Part shown: positions 5,307-8,619 of the stretch, in pieces
How the letters are laid out: each line of letters opens with the position of its first letter
Numbering within the stretch: the first letter of the stretch is position 1
Assembly: GCA_035690425.1 (NCBI GenBank)
Contig: DASSKO010000190.1
Coordinates: forward strand, 1-8,619
DNA from: DASSKO01 sp035690425
Lineage (GTDB): Bacteria > Actinomycetota > Actinomycetes > Propionibacteriales > Nocardioidaceae
Reading direction: 5' to 3'
DNA length: 8,619 bases
Translations under genes and position numbers: made by a program
Notes under the pieces: generated by a model
Database searches by the model: none
Told to the model about the DNA's origin: nothing
What the model saw: only the letters and a program-made list of their open reading frames with translations

Positions 5307-6370
5307 ACCTTGGCACTGTACGTGGCGGTGTGCGCGCGGGCATCGGCTCGTTCACGCTGCGGGACCACGGTGTACTTGGGGTCCTTGGCCGATGCCAACC
5401 CGGCCTGGAACACGCCGAAGCGGGTCAGCACCGAGCCGGCCGCAAGCACCACACCGCCGAGGATCGACACCGCCCGGTTGCGCCGGCCTACCACGGCCGC
5501 TGCGGCACCGCCCGCGGTCAGGCCACGCGCTACCTTCAGCAGCTTGCCCGGGCGGCCCTCGTGGTAGGGCTCCGCCAGCATCCCGAGGCGGCGCTCCGCC
5601 AGCTGCTCGGCCGCGATGTCGAGAACGGCGCCTGCCACCGCCAGCCGTCTCGCCGGGCCGGACTGCGCGATCGGGACCGCCGCGATGCTCAACCCGCCAG
5701 CGGCCGCAGCGCTGCTGCCGGCGAACCAGAATGGCAGCTCGCGGTAGGCCTCGTGCCACGCGGGCACGGCAGTGTTGCTGAGCAACGCGGCCGTGTATGT
5801 CGCCATCGGCGTGCCGAGGGCCGCCGCCCCGAGGCCGGCGGCGCGGCCCAGCAGCGGGGCGATCCCCGTCAGGCTCGATGCGGCCGCGAGCGTGCTCAAG
5901 CCGCCGAACGGCGCCAGGATCCACGACCCCACCGACAACGGCGAGGTCGGTCGGAAGATCCGCAGCATGTTGAGGAACCGCTCGGGTCGGCCGAGATCGT
6001 GGATCAGCGCTGTCGTGCCGACCATCGCCCCTCCGGCCGCGGCCGAGCGCGCCCAGCGCTGCAGCGCCGGCCGCCCGGTGAAACCGGCCCCCTCGGCGAG
6101 TACGGCGGAGGCGCCGGCGAACCCGCCGGCAAACAGGTACAGCGGCACATCGGGCTGTTTCCACACCGGCGCCTTGAGCACCGGCCGGCCGTAGTAGGAG
6201 TCGAACTCCACCGCCCCCGGCAACCCCGACTGGGTCGCGGACTCCTGCGCGGTGTCGGTGGGCTGCGTGGTGTCGGTGGGCTGCGCGCCGTCCGCGGGCT
6301 GCGTACCGTCAGTAGGGTCCGCGCCCGCGGTGGGGTGCCCGTCCTGGCTGGGCTGCATGGGCTGGCTCAC
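5303..6370 (-). CDS. NrfD/PsrC-family membrane anchor subunit of formate dehydrogenase
   Basis: A 355-residue polytopic membrane protein of the NrfD/PsrC family that anchors molybdoenzyme complexes and is thought to hand electrons to quinone. After a hydrophilic N-terminus (1-65) comes the typical entry YYGRPVLKAPVWKQPDVPLY (59-78), then about eight hydrophobic segments, with HDLGRPERFLNMLRIFRPTSPL in the second loop, as in NrfD proteins of FDH operons. No haem-ligand pattern of the FdnI type is seen. The start is taken as GTG 6370: it overlaps the fdhB stop as GTGA, like the other junctions of this operon, and GGTGG lies 6 nt upstream. ATG 6358, four codons later with GGTGAG 7 nt upstream, is the alternative. 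The N-terminus carries a degenerate hexapeptide repeat (residues 11-40) that is unusual for the family. It probably docks FdhAB to the membrane. Confidence 0.9.
   Translation of the reverse strand: MSQPMQPSQDGHPTAGADPTDGTQPADGAQPTDTTQPTDTAQESATQSGLPGAVEFDSYYGRPVLKAPVWKQPDVPLYLFAGGFAGASAVLAEGAGFTGRPALQRWARSAAAGGAMVGTTALIHDLGRPERFLNMLRIFRPTSPLSVGSWILAPFGGLSTLAAASSLTGIAPLLGRAAGLGAAALGTPMATYTAALLSNTAVPAWHEAYRELPFWFAGSSAAAAGGLSIAAVPIAQSGPARRLAVAGAVLDIAAEQLAERRLGMLAEPYHEGRPGKLLKVARGLTAGGAAAAVVGRRNRAVSILGGVVLAAGSVLTRFGVFQAGLASAKDPKYTVVPQRERADARAHTATYSAKV
6251..6340. repeat. Five imperfect 18-bp tandem repeats within the NrfD gene
   Basis: Units lie at 6251-6268, 6269-6286, 6287-6304, 6305-6322 and 6323-6340. 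The first two differ at one base (GGTGTCGGTGGGCTGCGT against the same ending in C), and the others are more diverged. Read on -, they encode GHPTAG, ADPTDG, TQPADG, AQPTDT and TQPTDT, a Pro/Thr/Asp-rich flexible N-terminus. The array length is a multiple of three, so copy-number change would keep the frame. Confidence 0.85.
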
Positions 6371-7257
6371 CGGTGACCACCGACGAAGGCCGCAGCGCCC
6401 GCCGCGAGCAACGACGCGGCCGCCATGCCCACGTGGCGCCACATCGATGGCAGGTCGCGGGTGGTCACCACCGGGTCGGGTGGGAAACCGTAGACCTCCG
6501 GCTTGTCGAGCAGCAGGAAGAACGCGCCGTCGCCGCCGACGCCGTCGTCGGGGTCCTGGCCGTAGAGCCTGGCGACGTCGACGCCCTGGTCGTGCAGCTC
6601 CGCCACCCGCCGGTCGGCCCGCTCGCGCAGCTCGTCGAGCTCACCGAACTGGATCGAGTCGGTAGGACAGGCCTGCGCGCAGGCGGGCTGCTGGTTGACC
6701 GACAACCGGTCGTAGCACATCGTGCACTTGAAGACGCGGCCGTCCTCCTTGCGCTGGTCGAGCACGCCGTAGGGGCAGGCGGGCACGCAGTAGCCACATC
6801 CGTTGCAGATGTCGGGCTGGACCACCACGGTGCCGAACTCGGTGCGGAACAGCGAGCCGGTCGGGCACACGTCGAGGCACGCAGCGTGTGTGCAGTGCTT
6901 GCACACGTCGGACGACCTCAGCCACCGCACGCCGGTGTCCGCCTCGTCACCACCTTGCGGGTCGGGAGGACCGAAGCCCGGCAGTCCCAGCTCGGTGACG
7001 CTCTCGGCCGGCACCGACTGCTCGACGAAGGCGACGTGGCGCCAGTCGTTGGCGCCGAGCTCGGTGGTGTTGTCGTACGACATCCCGGTCAACTCGTAAC
7101 CGTGGTCCGGGACCTCGTTCCACGCCTTGCACGCCACCTCGCAGGCCTTGCAGCCGATGCAGATGCTGGTGTCGGTGAAGAACCCCACCCGCGGCTGGTC
7201 CACCCGGGCGCTGTCGCGCAGCAGGGACCCCAACGGGTCGGTGTGCACATCACTCAC
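6367..7257 (-). CDS. fdhB: Formate dehydrogenase beta subunit, four [4Fe-4S] clusters
   Basis: A 296-residue electron-transfer subunit that carries electrons from the molybdenum or tungsten site of FdhA to the membrane subunit. All 16 cluster cysteines are present: C33/36/39/43, C119/122/127/131, C151/154/157/161 and C178/181/193/197, the FdnH/HybA-type ferredoxin arrangement for four [4Fe-4S] clusters. An insertion between the first and second groups (about 47-115) is usual for this family. A C-terminal hydrophobic segment (about 275-293) could anchor it, as in FdnH. Start GTG 7257 overlaps the fdhA stop as GTGA and has GGAGAGGAG ending 6 nt upstream, a strong ribosome binding site; the frame is open further upstream but only within fdhA. 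Its stop overlaps the start of the NrfD-type gene. Confidence 0.95.
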   Translation of the reverse strand: MSDVHTDPLGSLLRDSARVDQPRVGFFTDTSICIGCKACEVACKAWNEVPDHGYELTGMSYDNTTELGANDWRHVAFVEQSVPAESVTELGLPGFGPPDPQGGDEADTGVRWLRSSDVCKHCTHAACLDVCPTGSLFRTEFGTVVVQPDICNGCGYCVPACPYGVLDQRKEDGRVFKCTMCYDRLSVNQQPACAQACPTDSIQFGELDELRERADRRVAELHDQGVDVARLYGQDPDDGVGGDGAFFLLLDKPEVYGFPPDPVVTTRDLPSMWRHVGMAAASLLAAGAAAFVGGHR

Positions 7258-8619
7258 GTGTCGCTCCTCTCCTGCACGTCGTCCCCGCCGTCGAGTCCCG
7301 AGCGACGTCGATAGTCCGCGATCAGCTCCAGCACCGCGGGGCCACGCGGCCGGCGCCCGGGGCGGATGTCGCAGGTGCCGACCTTCTCCTGGATGTGCAC
7401 GTTGGGGTCGAGGGTGACGTTGACCAGATCGTTGGCCGAGTCGCCGGTGGTCAGCCCGTTGCCGCCCCAGTGGTAGGGAATACCGACCTGGTGCACGGTC
7501 TTCTGCCCGGCCCGAAGGGGACGCATCCGGTCGGTCACCAGCACCCGCGCCTCGATCGCCGTACGCAGGGTCACGATGGTCGCCCACCCGCCGTTGGTGA
7601 GGCCGCGCAGGCTGGCCAGGTCCCTCGATACCTCGCAGAACATCTCAGGCTGCAGCTCGGACAGGAACGGCAGGCCCCGGCTCATGCCACCGGCGGTGTG
7701 GTGCTCGGTCAACCGATAAGTCGTGAACATGAACGGGAACACGTCGGCGTTGGCCGGGTTCATCGGGTTGGCCGGGTGGCTGTACTCCTCGCGCGCCGGG
7801 TTGTTCTGCTGGGTGTAGAACGGGTTGCGAACCAACGACTCCGGCGTCTCGTAGTGCGTCGGCAGCGGCCCGTCGGCGAGGCCGGTCGGCACGTAAAGCC
7901 ACGCCTTGCCGTCGCCTTGCATGATGAACGGGTCGCGCCCACCGAGCGCGGCGGGGCCGGTCGCACCCTCCTCGGGCACGTAGTCCGGCGGCCGGTCGGC
8001 GATGAAGTCCGGCACGTCGTGCCCGGTCCACGTGCCCTGCTCGGCGTCCCACCAGACGTAGGCCTTGCGCTCACTCCACGGCTTGCCGTCGGGATCGGCG
8101 GAGGCGCGGTTGTAGATGATGCGCCGGTTGGCCGGCCACGCCCAGCCCCACTCCGGTGCCACCCAGCTCTGCTCGTCGCCGGGCTTGCGCCGCGCCGTCT
8201 GGTTGGTCTCCCCGGCATATGCGCCGCAGTAGATCCAACATCCGCACCTGGTGCTGCCGTCGCTCTTCAGCTGGGTGTAGGACGACAACGCGTTGTCGTC
8301 GGCATCGGTGCCGTTGATCTCGCGCAGCACCGCGGCGGCGCTCGGCTCGTCGACGGAGCCGTGCACCGGGTAGTCCCAGGTCAGGTCGAGGACCGGCCGG
8401 TCGCGCTCGTCGGTCGAGCCGGCCAGCTTGTCGCGGATCCGCCGACCGAGGTGGTAGAAGAACCACAGGTCGCTGCGTGCGTCGCCGGGCGGCTCCACCG
8501 CCTCGTGGTGCCACTGCAGCATGCGCTGGGTGTTGGTGAACGAGCCGTTCTTCTCGGTGTGCCCGGCGGCCGGCAGGAAGAAGACTTCGGTGCCGATCTC
8601 CTCCGTCCGTAGCTCCTCG
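7254..8619 (-). CDS. fdhA: Formate dehydrogenase major (alpha) subunit, C-terminal part (partial)
   Basis: The last 454 residues of a molybdopterin-guanine-dinucleotide oxidoreductase that oxidises formate to CO2; the gene runs in from the right edge with no start in the window. It matches the FdnG/FdhA type: FLPAAGHTEKNGSFTNTQRM near the left end of the fragment (about 14-33), the LQWHHEA block (34-40), CGCWIYCGAYAGETNQ (125-140), YRLTEHHTAGGMSRGLPFL (301-319), ELQPEMFCEVS (321-331), then the MopB C-terminal cap (about 343-425) with TDRMRPL (362-368) and GIPYHWGGNGL (379-389). The fragment has no in-frame TGA before the stop. The N-terminal [4Fe-4S] motif, any Tat signal and the active-site Cys/Sec lie outside the window. 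The adjacent selD suggests selenocysteine, but that is inference. It is the first visible gene of a four-gene operon. Confidence 0.95.
   Translation of the reverse strand, partial: EELRTEEIGTEVFFLPAAGHTEKNGSFTNTQRMLQWHHEAVEPPGDARSDLWFFYHLGRRIRDKLAGSTDERDRPVLDLTWDYPVHGSVDEPSAAAVLREINGTDADDNALSSYTQLKSDGSTRCGCWIYCGAYAGETNQTARRKPGDEQSWVAPEWGWAWPANRRIIYNRASADPDGKPWSERKAYVWWDAEQGTWTGHDVPDFIADRPPDYVPEEGATGPAALGGRDPFIMQGDGKAWLYVPTGLADGPLPTHYETPESLVRNPFYTQQNNPAREEYSHPANPMNPANADVFPFMFTTYRLTEHHTAGGMSRGLPFLSELQPEMFCEVSRDLASLRGLTNGGWATIVTLRTAIEARVLVTDRMRPLRAGQKTVHQVGIPYHWGGNGLTTGDSANDLVNVTLDPNVHIQEKVGTCDIRPGRRPRGPAVLELIADYRRRSGLDGGDDVQERSDT

Noticed and set aside
4317..5567. A 416-codon open frame on + opposite selD
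   Set aside because: It is the antisense shadow of selD and the end of the NrfD-type gene. High third-position GC keeps antisense frames open; the product is Arg/Gly/His-rich with no family pattern.
7395..8612. A 405-codon open frame on + opposite fdhA
   Set aside because: It is antisense to clearly recognisable FDH alpha subunit sequence and has low-complexity Val/Gly/Arg composition.
1..8619. Mobile elements, CRISPR arrays, prophage genes or rRNA/tRNA genes
   Set aside because: No transposase or integrase motifs, no spaced direct repeats and no tRNA or rRNA signatures were seen; the only tandem array is the coding repeat in the NrfD-type gene.

Overview
The window is high-GC DNA with a strong preference for C or G at third codon positions, several GTG starts, a LexA of actinobacterial type and SOS boxes of the TCGAAC-N4-GTTCGA type. 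All of this points to an actinomycete (Actinomycetota). The exact genus cannot be read from the sequence.

Left part (1-1856): the 3' end of a small membrane protein resembling the AmiS/UreI amide/urea channel family is followed at 30 bp by a complete formamidase gene (fmdA), both on +. A small DUF2237 protein gene lies convergent to them on -.

Middle (1857-4288): this is an SOS locus. lexA (+) and a short membrane-anchored LysM protein (-) are divergent, in the arrangement of mycobacterial lexA/Rv2719c (ChiZ) and corynebacterial lexA/divS. The 335-bp gap between them carries four 16-bp LexA boxes, two next to each other on the LysM side and two on the lexA side. A good -35/-10 pair for lexA overlaps the fourth box. 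In the 237-bp gap between the LysM gene and the DUF2237 gene, the + strand can fold into two hairpins whose loops each hold six consecutive cytosines. These sit just downstream of a plausible -10 element and look like a member of the actinobacterial 6C small RNA family. A six-segment membrane protein of unknown function follows lexA.

Right part (4299-8619, all -): a tightly packed operon of formate dehydrogenase alpha subunit (3' part only), four-cluster [4Fe-4S] beta subunit, NrfD-type membrane anchor, and SelD (selenophosphate synthetase). All three junctions are GTGA overlaps. Placing selD at the end of an FDH operon suggests that the alpha subunit is a selenoprotein, but its active-site region lies beyond the right edge and cannot be checked here.

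Possible joint logic: formamidase releases formate and ammonia from formamide, and the FDH complex could oxidise that formate to CO2 and pass electrons to the membrane. The two modules are separate transcription units, so this link is inference. The most notable element is the 6C-like RNA placed inside the lexA/LysM SOS locus.
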